DNA of 23,598 nt, taken from positions 1 through 23,598 of the forward strand of contig JAEYAL010000292.1 of NCBI GenBank assembly GCA_023404805.1. Reading direction: 5' to 3'. Below, piece by piece: positions 15,041 through 22,410 of the stretch. The DNA comes from Actinomycetes bacterium. Its GTDB lineage: Bacteria; Actinomycetota; Thermoleophilia; Solirubrobacterales; Solirubrobacteraceae. The position numbers and the translations under genes were made by a program. A model generated the notes under the pieces. That model searched no databases. It was not told the origin of the DNA and saw only the letters and a list, made by a program, of their open reading frames with translations. Positions within the stretch are counted from its first letter, which is position 1. Every line of letters starts with the position of its first letter.

Positions 15041-15210
15041 CGTACGGGATGGATTACCCGGCCATGCGACGGGTAATCCGACCCGCACCTCGCCGCGTGC
15101 CCCGTACGGGATGGACTACCCGGCCATACGACGGGTAATCCGACCCGCACCTCGCCGCGTGCCCGGTACGGGATGGACTACCCGGCCATGCGACGGGTAA
15201 TCCGACCCGT
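15041..15210. repeat. Array of 62-bp tandem palindromic repeats (2.7 copies)
   Basis: Units start at 15041, 15103 and 15165; the first two are exactly 62 bp and the third is cut after about 46 bp. Unit 1 and unit 2 differ at only two positions. Each unit folds: outer arm GTACGGG (15042-15048), 2 bases, inner arm GGATTACCCG (15051-15060), 9-base loop, CGGGTAATCC (15070-15079), 2 bases, CCCGCAC (15082-15088). In unit 3 the last arm is CCCGTAC, a perfect partner. The other variants (GGACTACCCG, CCCGCAC) stay paired by G-U wobble only in a minus-strand RNA. Since 62 is not a multiple of 3, the array is not coding. Confidence 0.9.
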
Positions 15211-15279
15211 ACGTCTGAGCAGCCGCCGTGGGCGCCGCTGCGCGATTGGCGTGAGACGCGGGAAACGACGGTATTCGAA

Positions 15280-15365
15280 GTGACCCTTGTCACACGGCGC
15301 CAGAGGGAGTACCTTCGGGAACTAGCTGGTTCCCAACTGCGCCTGTCCCCGCTGACCAGCTCCCG
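15280..15365 (+). promoter_or_regulatory. Promoter and inverted repeats upstream of the secreted lipase
   Basis: TTGTCA (15287-15292), 17 bases and TACCTT (15310-15315) form a plausible promoter. GTGAC-CCTT-GTCAC (15280-15293) overlaps the -35 and GGGAAC-N6-GTTCCC (15317-15334) covers the likely start point, as operators would. A competing pairing joins CGGGA plus GCTGGT (15316-15330) with ACCAGC plus TCCCG (15355-15365), ending right at the ribosome-binding site AAAGGA (15366-15371). Confidence 0.5.
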
Positions 15366-15377
15366 AAAGGAACTCTC

Positions 15378-16328
15378 ATGTCTTTGCGCACCATTCGTGC
15401 GGCGCTGGCCGGCGGCCTCGCTGCTGGCGCCCTCGCCTTCGCCGCTGCGGCGCCCGCCGCGTCAGCGCTCCCGGTGAACTACAACGCGATCGCCGCTGGC
15501 CAGGCGATCCTCAACGGGCCGAACGCCTCGCCGCCGGGCGCCAACGACTGGTCGTGCACGCCGTCGGCGGCGCACCCGCGGCCGGTCGTCCTGGTGCACG
15601 CCACGGGCGTGAACATGGGCCTCAACTGGAACGCGCTCTCGCCGCTGCTCAAGAACAACGGCTACTGCGTCTTCGCGTTCAACTACGGCATGAACAGCAT
15701 GTCGCTGGGCGGCTACGTCGGCGGTCTCGGCCCGATCGCGCAGAGCGGCCAGACGATGAAAGCGTTCATCGACCGGGTCCTCGCCACGACCGGCTCGCCG
15801 AAGGTCGACCTGGTCGGCCACTCACAGGGCGGCATGCTGCTGAAGTACTACATCAGCGGCCTGGGTGGTGGAACCAAGGTGAACAGCGCCGTCGCGATGG
15901 CGCCGACGATCCACGGCACGACCCTCAGCGGCCTGACGAACATCGGCGAAGCCCTGCGGCCGATCGCCGGCTGGCTCACCGACGGCGTCTACGCCGCGCT
16001 GAACGGCGGCGCCCCGGCCGCCCGCGAGCAGGCCGTCACCTCGGACTTCATCAAGGCGCTCAACAAGCTGCCTGACACGACCGGCGGCGCGAAGCTCACC
16101 GTGATCTCGACCAACTACGACTCGGTCGTCACGCCCGTCAGCGCGCAGGCGCCGATCGGCCCCGACACCCGCTGGATCGTGCTGCAGCGCCAGTGCATCC
16201 TCGACTACGTCGACCACGTCGGCATGGCGTTCGACTCGATCGCCCTGCGCAACGTCCTCAACGCCCTGGATCCGAGCACCGCCCGCTCGATCCAGTGCAA
16301 GTTCATCACCCCGTTCATCGGCGGCTGA
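15378..16328 (+). CDS. Secreted lipase/esterase, alpha/beta-hydrolase (lipase class 2/EstA-like)
   Basis: A 316-residue exported lipase. A Sec signal peptide (about residues 1-30, AAPAASA before LPVNY) is followed by a compact alpha/beta-hydrolase domain. The oxyanion segment is VVLVHATG, the nucleophile elbow GHSQGG with Ser149, the acid most likely Asp248 (TNYDSVVTP) and the base His280 (VDHVGMAFD), the arrangement of Streptomyces-type secreted lipases. Four Cys (in DWSCTP, GYCVF, RQCIL, IQCKF) could form two disulfides, fitting an extracellular enzyme. It should hydrolyse acylglycerols or esters outside the cell. The ATG at 15378 has a good AAAGGA site six bases upstream. It ends 6 bp from the convergent SDR gene. 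The palindrome-rich upstream region suggests controlled expression. Confidence 0.93.
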   Translation: MSLRTIRAALAGGLAAGALAFAAAAPAASALPVNYNAIAAGQAILNGPNASPPGANDWSCTPSAAHPRPVVLVHATGVNMGLNWNALSPLLKNNGYCVFAFNYGMNSMSLGGYVGGLGPIAQSGQTMKAFIDRVLATTGSPKVDLVGHSQGGMLLKYYISGLGGGTKVNSAVAMAPTIHGTTLSGLTNIGEALRPIAGWLTDGVYAALNGGAPAAREQAVTSDFIKALNKLPDTTGGAKLTVISTNYDSVVTPVSAQAPIGPDTRWIVLQRQCILDYVDHVGMAFDSIALRNVLNALDPSTARSIQCKFITPFIGG

Positions 16329-16334
16329 GCAGGC

Positions 16335-17252
16335 TCAGGCCGCGGCGCCGAGCGCTTCGCGCACGGCGTCGCGGAACGGCAGCGGATGGTCGTTGACGCC
16401 CGGCGGCGGCGGCTGCGTCACGACCATCTCGGCCCGCAGCCCTTCGACGAGGGGCCGCACGAGCGGGTACTCCACGCCGCCGAACAGGCTGACCCAGAGC
16501 GAGGAGAGCCGCGGCGTCATGAAGGGCACCGGCACCATCGGCGGCGGCCGGCGTCCCATCGCCTCCGCGGTGAGGTCGATGAGCTCGCGGTACTGGAGCG
16601 CGTCGGCGCCGCCGAGCTGCACTTCGCCGCTCACGCCCTCGAGCTCGCCGAGCGCCCGCAGCGCCCGGACGACGTCGCTGGCCGCGATCGGCTGGCTGCG
16701 CGTCTGCACCCAGCGCGGCCCGATCATCACGGGCAGCCGTTTGACGAGGTTGCGCAGGATCACGAACGACTGGCTGCTGGAGTCGACGACCATCGCGGCG
16801 CGCGCATGCACGAACTCCGGCACGTGCCGCTCCAAGAGCGACGCCACCTCCGCGCGGCTCTGCAGGTGGTGCGAGTCCTCTGCGCCGGCGCCATCGAGCC
16901 CACCGAGATAGACGATCCGCCGCACGCCGGCCCGCTCCGCCGCGAGGCCGAAGAGGTTTGCGCCCTGACGGTCGAGCTGCTCGAAGTCGCCCCGGTTGCC
17001 GCGTCCCATCGCGTGCACCAGGTAGTAGGCGACGTCGACGCCAGCCAGCGCGGCGTCGAGCCCCTCGCCCGCGAAGACGTCGCCCTTGACCGCGTCGACC
17101 TCGGGCGGGAGCGCCGCCCGGACCGGGTCGCGCACGAGCGCCCGCACCGGCGCGCCGGCCTCCAGCAGCTCGGGCAGCAGCCGACCGCCGATCGCGCCCG
17201 TGGCGCCGGTCAGCAGGATGCGGCGTGGCGTCTGTCGCGTAGGTGCGGACAT
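16335..17252 (-). CDS. NmrA/YbjT-like atypical SDR, NAD(P)-binding protein
   Basis: A 305-residue Rossmann-fold protein. The N-terminal dinucleotide motif TGATGAIG (residues 15-22) is the atypical-SDR glycine motif. GDVFAGEGLDAALAGVDVAYYLVH follows, like the NAD(P)H-binding NmrA/YbjT group, and GDVVRALRALGE-like spacing occurs later in the substrate region. The Tyr-x3-Lys catalytic pair of classical SDRs is not evident, so it may be a redox sensor or a non-canonical reductase or epimerase, as in other SDR5-type proteins. I use ATG 17252; a TTG one codon earlier gives a nearly identical protein. There is no clear ribosome-binding site; TATCCC lies about 5 bases before the start. It is followed by the convergent lipase stop 6 bp away. 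Confidence 0.88.
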   Translation of the reverse strand: MSAPTRQTPRRILLTGATGAIGGRLLPELLEAGAPVRALVRDPVRAALPPEVDAVKGDVFAGEGLDAALAGVDVAYYLVHAMGRGNRGDFEQLDRQGANLFGLAAERAGVRRIVYLGGLDGAGAEDSHHLQSRAEVASLLERHVPEFVHARAAMVVDSSSQSFVILRNLVKRLPVMIGPRWVQTRSQPIAASDVVRALRALGELEGVSGEVQLGGADALQYRELIDLTAEAMGRRPPPMVPVPFMTPRLSSLWVSLFGGVEYPLVRPLVEGLRAEMVVTQPPPPGVNDHPLPFRDAVREALGAAA

Positions 17253-17294
17253 CAACGGGGATACGGGCCGGCGCCCCCGCCGGGATGACCGGGG

Positions 17295-18410
17295 CTACGC
17301 CGCAAGCTGCGCGCGCCGCAGCGCCACGGCCCGGTCGCGCAGGATCGTGCCGGCCAGCGCCGCGCCGAGCCCCTGCAGCAGCTCGTCCGCCAGTTCCCCC
17401 AGCTCGAACGCTTCGTCGAACTCGATGATGAGCAAGCCGAGCTCTCGGCCACCCCCAGCCAGCGCGAGCGCCAAACACGGCCGCCCTCCGGCGCCGTGGA
17501 GTTCGCGGCATGCCGCGCCACCCAGCCAGTGCGCGCCACCGGTGACTTGGTCCTGTGCGGAGCGCCACGCCGCCTCGACGTGCGCCCCGGCAGTCGGCGA
17601 CAGCATGCGCCCGTGGGCCGACATCCCGCCGCGCAGCACGTCTCCCTCGGCAAGCAGGACGCAGCCATCGCATGCGCCCGCGCCGTCGACCAGGGCGGCC
17701 AGGGCGTCCGACAGCACCGAACCGCCAGCTCCACGTTGAAGCAGGTGCCTCGCCCGGCGCACGCCGCTGGTCATGGCACGCAGCGCGATCTGTTCCGGTT
17801 CCGGTTGGGCGACCCCTTCCTCGGCAGCGGTGGCCGCTTCGCCCGGCAGGTCGAGCACGACCACCACCGAGGGGGTGAACGCCGGAGCCCCGATCCGCCA
17901 GAGCAGCACGCGCTGCGGCTCACCGTCAGCGGCTCGCCGGGACGGCCGGGTGGCGAGCGCGCTGCCGTCCGGCTGCACAAGGGCGCGCTGCACGACGCGG
18001 TAGAGCGCGTGATCGCGCGGGGGCAGCAGATCACCACTGGTCGCATCATGCAGCGCGGCGGCGTTGCTCCATGCCACCGTCAGAGGTTCCGGTCCGCCGA
18101 TCACGACCACCGGGGCGTCGAGCGAGCTGAAGCTGTCGGTCAGACTGGGCAGGTCGGCGAGCGGACCCTGCACGCCTTGCACGGTGCCAATCGCCTCACC
18201 GACCGAGTAGCCCGCTTCGATCATCTCGCGGACGGCCATGATCGCGGGCAGGTCCTTGACGGCGAACGAGCGGCCGCGCGCGGACTCGTGGCCACCGTCC
18301 GGGAAGTGGAAGCGGCGCCGCCAGGTCCGCAGGCGCTCTCCGCCGACACCCGTGAGGCGTTCTACCTCACGAGGCGTGATATCCGCCGCGGTGCCAGCTT
18401 GAAGCGGCAT
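17295..18410 (-). CDS. MerR-type DNA-binding protein with PAS-like and GAF-like sensor halves
   Basis: A 371-residue regulator. Residues 10-80 are a MerR helix-turn-helix (ITPREVERLTGVGGERLRTWRRRF, then RSFAVKDLPAIMAVREMIEAGYSVGEAI), close to the MerR domains that head DICT or other sensor proteins. About 90-200 has a PAS-like look (VVVIGGPEPLTVAWSNAAA, ALYRVVQRAL), and about 220-365 resembles a GAF domain. Cys residues at GACDGC and GAACRELH could serve redox or metal sensing, but that is speculation. The ATG at 18410 has GGAAGGG seven bases upstream. A TTGACC box (minus strand, near 18466) may be its -35. It lies 42 bp upstream of the SDR gene on the same strand, so the two may be co-transcribed. 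Confidence 0.8.
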   Translation of the reverse strand: MPLQAGTAADITPREVERLTGVGGERLRTWRRRFHFPDGGHESARGRSFAVKDLPAIMAVREMIEAGYSVGEAIGTVQGVQGPLADLPSLTDSFSSLDAPVVVIGGPEPLTVAWSNAAALHDATSGDLLPPRDHALYRVVQRALVQPDGSALATRPSRRAADGEPQRVLLWRIGAPAFTPSVVVVLDLPGEAATAAEEGVAQPEPEQIALRAMTSGVRRARHLLQRGAGGSVLSDALAALVDGAGACDGCVLLAEGDVLRGGMSAHGRMLSPTAGAHVEAAWRSAQDQVTGGAHWLGGAACRELHGAGGRPCLALALAGGGRELGLLIIEFDEAFELGELADELLQGLGAALAGTILRDRAVALRRAQLAA

Positions 18411-18500
18411 GAGTTGTCCCTTCCGCCAGCCGTGGATCGCCGAGGGTCGGCGCGGTCAAAAAATGGGCTGACGTCTTCGTCCAGACTCCTCCTATCGGGC

Positions 18501-18516
18501 CCCGCCCGCGGGCGGG
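18501..18516. terminator. GC-rich perfect palindrome downstream of the LysE gene
   Basis: CCCGCCCGCGGGCGGG is a perfect 16-bp palindrome lying 30 bp beyond the LysE stop and about 90 bp before the MerR-type start. A CTTT follows it on the + strand, but no T-tract on the minus strand where the flanking genes lie. A terminator role is possible, not proven. Confidence 0.35.
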
Positions 18517-18545
18517 CTTTAGGTCAAGGGCGGACGGCGCGACCG

Positions 18546-19286
18546 TCAACGCGCACCGGCGACGGCTGCGAGCCCGGAGATCAGCGATACACCGCCGAGC
18601 GCGATGAACGCCACCGATGCGACGGTGTCGAGCCGGGCAGCATGTCGGCCGAGGAACGGGCCGGCTTTGGCCGACGACGTCAGCAGCGCCAGCCCACCGA
18701 ACCAGGCCACTTCGGTCGCGACGAGCAGCACCGACAGCCCGATGCGGTCGGCCGCATTGGCCTCTTCCGGGATCAGCACCGTGAACACCGTGCCGAAGAA
18801 GACGAGCGCCTTGGGGTTGGACAGGTTGGTCGCGAGGCCGAGCGCGAACGAGCGGCGCATGAGGCTGCCAGCACGGGCAGGCCTACCGCGGGCAGCGTCG
18901 GCGTCGAGCGCGATCGGGTGCACGCCCGCTGCCTCCCCGACCGGGTCCAGCTCCGGCTCTGCGAGCGCCGCCAGCTCGAACTCGTGCGCGCCGCCCGGCG
19001 CGAGCGCGGCGCGCAGGCCGGCCAGGCCGAGCACCACCAGGTACGCGCCCCCCGCGACCTGCAGCGCACCGAGCACGCGGTCATCGGCTTCGACCAGGAT
19101 GTGCGCGCCCACCATCGCCAGCGCGATCCACGCCACGATGCCGAGCGCGATCCCGGTCGCGGCCGCCACTCCGGCGCTGCGGCCGCCGCGGACCGTCTGC
19201 CGCAGCACGAGCACGACGTCGGGGCCGGGGGCCGCGAGCGCGATCAGCCAGACGCCCAAGACCGCTGCGTAGTCGGCGACGCCCAT
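18546..19286 (-). CDS. LysE/RhtB family amino-acid exporter
   Basis: A 246-residue inner-membrane transporter of the LysE superfamily, which exports amino acids or derivatives by proton exchange. About six hydrophobic helices are visible. The family signature near the first helix, LIALAAPGPDVVLVLRQTV (residues 14-32), and the second-half NLSNPKALVFFGTVF motif are both present. A polar loop of about 50 residues (HEFELAALAEPELDPVGEAAG..., about 100-140) is longer than usual. Start ATG 19286, with TACGGT nine bases upstream on the minus strand, in a divergent region shared with the gene at 19366 and containing a 7-bp inverted repeat. The substrate cannot be predicted. Confidence 0.92.
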   Translation of the reverse strand: MGVADYAAVLGVWLIALAAPGPDVVLVLRQTVRGGRSAGVAAATGIALGIVAWIALAMVGAHILVEADDRVLGALQVAGGAYLVVLGLAGLRAALAPGGAHEFELAALAEPELDPVGEAAGVHPIALDADAARGRPARAGSLMRRSFALGLATNLSNPKALVFFGTVFTVLIPEEANAADRIGLSVLLVATEVAWFGGLALLTSSAKAGPFLGRHAARLDTVASVAFIALGGVSLISGLAAVAGAR

Positions 19287-19288
19287 CT

Positions 19289-19315
19289 GCGTCTGACCGT
19301 ATCGGCTGCAGACGC
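19289..19315. promoter_or_regulatory. Inverted repeat in the LysE/duplicated-domain divergent region
   Basis: GCGTCTG (19289-19295) and CAGACGC (19309-19315) are perfect 7-bp complements with a 13-bp spacer. The spacer contains the minus-strand TACGGT -10-like box of the LysE gene (19301-19296). The position fits an operator; the cognate regulator is unknown. Confidence 0.4.
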
Positions 19316-19365
19316 GCCCAAATCTCCTGGCGCCCGGTGCCGCCGAGGGTTAGCGTTGCTTACCG

Positions 19366-20439
19366 ATGCTGGACTCGTTCACGCTCTTCGACTGGAGCCC
19401 GAGCTTCGGCATCGGCCGCCGCGCACGCAAGCTGCTCGTGCATGGCGAGGCGGCGCCCGCGACGATCGCCGGCATCAAGGTGACGCACAGCGGCGACAGC
19501 GAGTCGTCGAACTCATACCTCTACGCCTACCTGCTCGACGTCCGGACCGGTGCCGGCGTGCGGCGTATGGCCTGCCGCCAGTTTCTGGCCCCGCAGCGTG
19601 CCCTCGCGCACCTCGGTGAGGAGGTCAGCGTGCGGCTCGCCAAGGACCAGGTGATCATCGACTGGGCCGCCACGCTCGCCGGGCGCGGCCTGGACGGAGC
19701 GGGCGGGGGCAGCACCCACTGGTGGAAGACCCTCGACCCGGCGCAGGTGCCCGAGGGGGTCGACGACCACGAGCAGGGCAGCGTCCGCAAGTGGATCGCG
19801 CGTCAGACACCCGCGACGGCGACGGTCCTGCGCGTGACCGAGCTGACGAGCAGGACGTTCGGGATGTCGCTTGAGAACCTCGACGTCGACCTGCAGCTCA
19901 CGCTCCCAGACGGCAGCACCCGCCAGACGATGCTGCGCAAGATCATCCCGCCGGACTACGCGCGCCACCTCGTAGTGACCGGTACGGTCCTGCCCGCCGC
20001 CGTCAGCCCGAGCGGCGACCAGATGATCGTCGACTGGATCGCCGCGGCGAACGGCGGCGCCAGCCACGACCCGGCGCCGCCCGTGCCCACGCGCAAACTC
20101 AGCGAGCCGGCCCCAGCGACCGCGGGCAGCACGGCGGGCGGCAAGCTGCTCGGCGCGTTCGAAGGGCTGATGGGCAAGGCGCTGGACGCGGGCGGCCTCA
20201 GCGCCGAGCTGCCGCCTGAGCAGGAGATCCCGTTCCAGACCTTCGTGGAGGTGACCGCGCGGATCGATCGCACCGGGGTGCCGCCGAGCCAGCAGGACCG
20301 GTTTGCGCAGCAGTTCGGCGTGCCGGCCGGCGCCTGGGGCCCTGCCAGCCGCGCGTGGCAATCGCGCCTGGCCCGCGACCTGGCGCTCAGCGCGGAGTAC
20401 CGCGAGGCCTACGCGGCGGCGTACGGGCGCACGAACTGA
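19366..20439 (+). CDS. Uncharacterised protein with an internally duplicated beta domain
   Basis: A 357-residue cytoplasmic protein that I do not recognise. It contains two copies of one domain: residues 31-104 (ATIAGIKVT ... QFLAPQRALAHLGEEVSVRL ... VIIDWAA) and 149-228 (ATATVLRVTEL ... KIIPPDYARHLVVTGTVLP ... MIVDWIAA), aligning start to end with the shared IxDW(I/A)A close. The fold looks all-beta, perhaps DUF3592- or OB-like. A Pro/Ala linker (235-260) is followed by a C-terminal helical domain of about 75 residues rich in Trp, Arg and Tyr (WGPASRAWQSRLARDLALSAEYREAY). No signal peptide, membrane segment or enzyme motif. The start ATG 19366 is preceded by TAGCGT (19351-19356) nine bases upstream and no ribosome-binding site. 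It converges on the tyrosinase gene, 14 bp apart. Confidence 0.82.
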   Translation: MLDSFTLFDWSPSFGIGRRARKLLVHGEAAPATIAGIKVTHSGDSESSNSYLYAYLLDVRTGAGVRRMACRQFLAPQRALAHLGEEVSVRLAKDQVIIDWAATLAGRGLDGAGGGSTHWWKTLDPAQVPEGVDDHEQGSVRKWIARQTPATATVLRVTELTSRTFGMSLENLDVDLQLTLPDGSTRQTMLRKIIPPDYARHLVVTGTVLPAAVSPSGDQMIVDWIAAANGGASHDPAPPVPTRKLSEPAPATAGSTAGGKLLGAFEGLMGKALDAGGLSAELPPEQEIPFQTFVEVTARIDRTGVPPSQQDRFAQQFGVPAGAWGPASRAWQSRLARDLALSAEYREAYAAAYGRTN

Positions 20440-20453
20440 CGCTGCGCCGCCGC

Positions 20454-21755
20454 TCAGCGGTAGGTCAGCGAGACGTTGTCGAAGCGCAGCGCCGCGGCGG
20501 TCAGCTGTTCGCCGGTGTGGTCGGTGACCACGAGCTCGCCGACGAGCGCGTCGGCGCCGGAGCGCTGCAGCGCCGCCACGTTGTCGGTCACGTCGATGAA
20601 CAGGTCGAACGGCGCGAGGTGGTGCGGCGGGCGCAGGTCGTCGGCTGGGGCGTCGGGGTCGCAGTGCCCTGGAGCGCCGGGGCAAGGCCCGTGGCCGAGC
20701 ACCATGTACGAGCCGAGGTAGCCCTCCCCCACGACCTCCGGCGTGTCGGCGTCGGCGGGCGCCTCGCGGTTCGCGAAGAACCGCAGCTCGACGGTGAGCT
20801 CGGGGTGCCGGACGCCGTGCACGTTGATGCGCACCCGCGCGAAGTCTTCGCGGATCGGACCGAAGTCGAAGATCAGCGGCGCCGTCTCCTCATCGGTGAG
20901 CCGCGCGCCCAGCGCGTCGCGGCGCAGCACCAGATGGCGCTCGGCGCTGTACGTGTAGCCGAGCGCGCGCGTGTCGAAGAACGCCGACGCCCGGATGTCG
21001 CGGAACTTGAACGGCTGGCATGGCAGGTCGCGCACGAACTGCGGGATCGACGACATGTGGCCGTCGCCCTGCTGCCACTGCCAGAACATGCGGTCGATGT
21101 TCGCGTGGTGGACCCAGAACAGCGGGTCGAACGCCGACCGGTACGTCGCCATGAAGCCGCCGGTCCAGCCGTGGACGCGGTTGTGCGGGTCTTCGATCGC
21201 CGTGCTGAAGTCGTGGAAGGCCGTCTGGGTGAAGGCGAACTCCACACGCGCCCGCAGCGCCTGCAACTGCGCCAGCGGCCCCGGCTGGCGGAACGTGAAA
21301 CCAGACGGCTCGATCCCGGGCGGGATCGGCAGCCCGTACGGCATCGAGAACAGCGGGTTCGGGCGCTCCGTGCCTTCGTCGTCGTACGTCTCCGCCTCGA
21401 ACGACGCGGGGAGCCCGGCCACGTCTTCGGCGTCCCACGCCCAGTACGGCAGACGCCACTCGTCAGCCGCGGCCTCGCCCGCGAACTCCGCGATCCGGGC
21501 GCGGAGCTTGAGCTCGTAGTCGAGCAGGTACGGCCGGTGCCAGGTGAGGAAGTGGTCGTCGCCGTGATGGCAGAACGGCGACCCGCCGAACCCGCCGTGC
21601 ACGCCCGCGCACCACTGGTAGCCGCGCTCGTCGCCGAGCGCTTCGTCGGAGATCCCCTGCATCGCCTCGAGCGCCTTGCGGAACTGCCAGAGCTTCGGCG
21701 AGTCCTCCGCCCAGGAGTCGATGTTCTCCCGTGAAACGACCTTCGTCGCCGCCAT
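20454..21755 (-). CDS. Tyrosinase/polyphenol oxidase (dinuclear copper)
   Basis: A 433-residue type-3 copper oxidase that should hydroxylate monophenols and/or oxidise catechols to quinones. CuA ligands: H53 (GVHGG), H64 and H73 (spaced by 8, in HGDDHFLTWHRPYL). CuB ligands: H191 and H195 (HNRVH), then H217 in DPLFWVHHANIDRMFW. All six are present. C62 lies two residues before H64, the Cys-x-His arrangement that forms a thioether in fungal tyrosinases. Residues about 290-433 form a C-terminal beta domain (FDLFIDVTDNVAALQ), reminiscent of the shielding domain of pro-enzymes. There is no signal peptide, and no caddie protein gene beside it. Start ATG 21755 with GGGGGAGG close upstream. Whether it makes melanin is not shown by context. 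Confidence 0.93.
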   Translation of the reverse strand: MAATKVVSRENIDSWAEDSPKLWQFRKALEAMQGISDEALGDERGYQWCAGVHGGFGGSPFCHHGDDHFLTWHRPYLLDYELKLRARIAEFAGEAAADEWRLPYWAWDAEDVAGLPASFEAETYDDEGTERPNPLFSMPYGLPIPPGIEPSGFTFRQPGPLAQLQALRARVEFAFTQTAFHDFSTAIEDPHNRVHGWTGGFMATYRSAFDPLFWVHHANIDRMFWQWQQGDGHMSSIPQFVRDLPCQPFKFRDIRASAFFDTRALGYTYSAERHLVLRRDALGARLTDEETAPLIFDFGPIREDFARVRINVHGVRHPELTVELRFFANREAPADADTPEVVGEGYLGSYMVLGHGPCPGAPGHCDPDAPADDLRPPHHLAPFDLFIDVTDNVAALQRSGADALVGELVVTDHTGEQLTAAALRFDNVSLTYR

Positions 21756-21932
21756 GATGCCTCCCCCGAGCCCAAGCGCGAACGCGCCATGCTCCAGCGC
21801 CGATCGTAGGCCGCTGGGGGCTCAGGCGGAAGGGCAGCCGTCCCCCGTCGGGAGCGTTCGTTCGCTGGGTCCCGTGGGGGCGGGCGCCAGGGCCGGTGGA
21901 CTCCCCAGACTCCAGGTGCAAGGCTCGGCCTT

Positions 21933-22352
21933 GTGGCGACCCTCGACGACCTGGATGAACTCGCGCTGGCGATGCCGCTCGTGACCAAGGACGTCGACGA
22001 CGAAGGGCGGCCGGCGTACTCCGTGCACGGCAAAGCGTTCTGCTTCCAGCGGACGCCGCGCAAGGACGCGCTCGACTCCACGACCGGCGAGCGGCTGACC
22101 GACGTGCTGATGTTCCGGACCGAGAACGTCGAGCAGAAGGAGCTGCTGCTCGCCGACCCGCGCGGCGCGTACTTCACGACACCGCATTTCAACGGGTACG
22201 CGGCGATCCTCGTGCGCATCGCCGACCTGCACAAACTCGACCGCGACGACCTCGACGACCTCGTCGTGGAGGCCTGGCTCACCCGCGCGCAGAAGCGCGT
22301 CGCCAAGGCGTGGCTGGCCGACCAGCAGGACGCAGGCGGCACCTCGCCCTGA
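21933..22352 (+). CDS. MmcQ/YjbR-like protein
   Basis: A 139-residue cytoplasmic protein of the MmcQ/YjbR (DUF419-type) family. The signatures are the early LDELALAMPLVTKD, then the strand pattern YSVHGKAFCFQR, a mid LLADPRGAYFTTPHFNGYAAILVRI, and the helical end VVEAWLTRAQKRVAKAW. The fold resembles a double-stranded DNA-binding-like domain, but its biological role is undefined. Start GTG 21933, preceded seven bases upstream by AAGGCT (21920-21925) and by TGGACT (21897-21902) at a 17-bp distance, so a leaderless message is plausible. It converges with the EamA gene, 58 bp apart, with a hairpin between. Confidence 0.9.
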   Translation: MATLDDLDELALAMPLVTKDVDDEGRPAYSVHGKAFCFQRTPRKDALDSTTGERLTDVLMFRTENVEQKELLLADPRGAYFTTPHFNGYAAILVRIADLHKLDRDDLDDLVVEAWLTRAQKRVAKAWLADQQDAGGTSP

Positions 22353-22385
22353 CGGCGCCAGTCCCACCGGGCTGTTCGACCGAGT

Positions 22386-22407
22386 GCGGGCCCTGCCGCC
22401 GGCCCGC
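22386..22407. terminator. Hairpin between convergent MmcQ-like and EamA genes
   Basis: GCGGGCC (22386-22392), an 8-base loop and GGCCCGC (22401-22407) form a perfect 7-bp stem just 4 bases past the EamA stop (22411), 34 bp past the MmcQ-like stop. No T-tract follows on either strand, so the call rests on position and symmetry. Confidence 0.45.
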
Positions 22408-22410
22408 GCC

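Noticed and set aside
15041..15210. CRISPR array or coding repeats (several short ORFs read through the 62-bp units)
   Set aside because: Units abut without distinct spacers and no cas gene is near. The 62-bp period shifts frame each unit, so the ORFs here are not a repeated protein.
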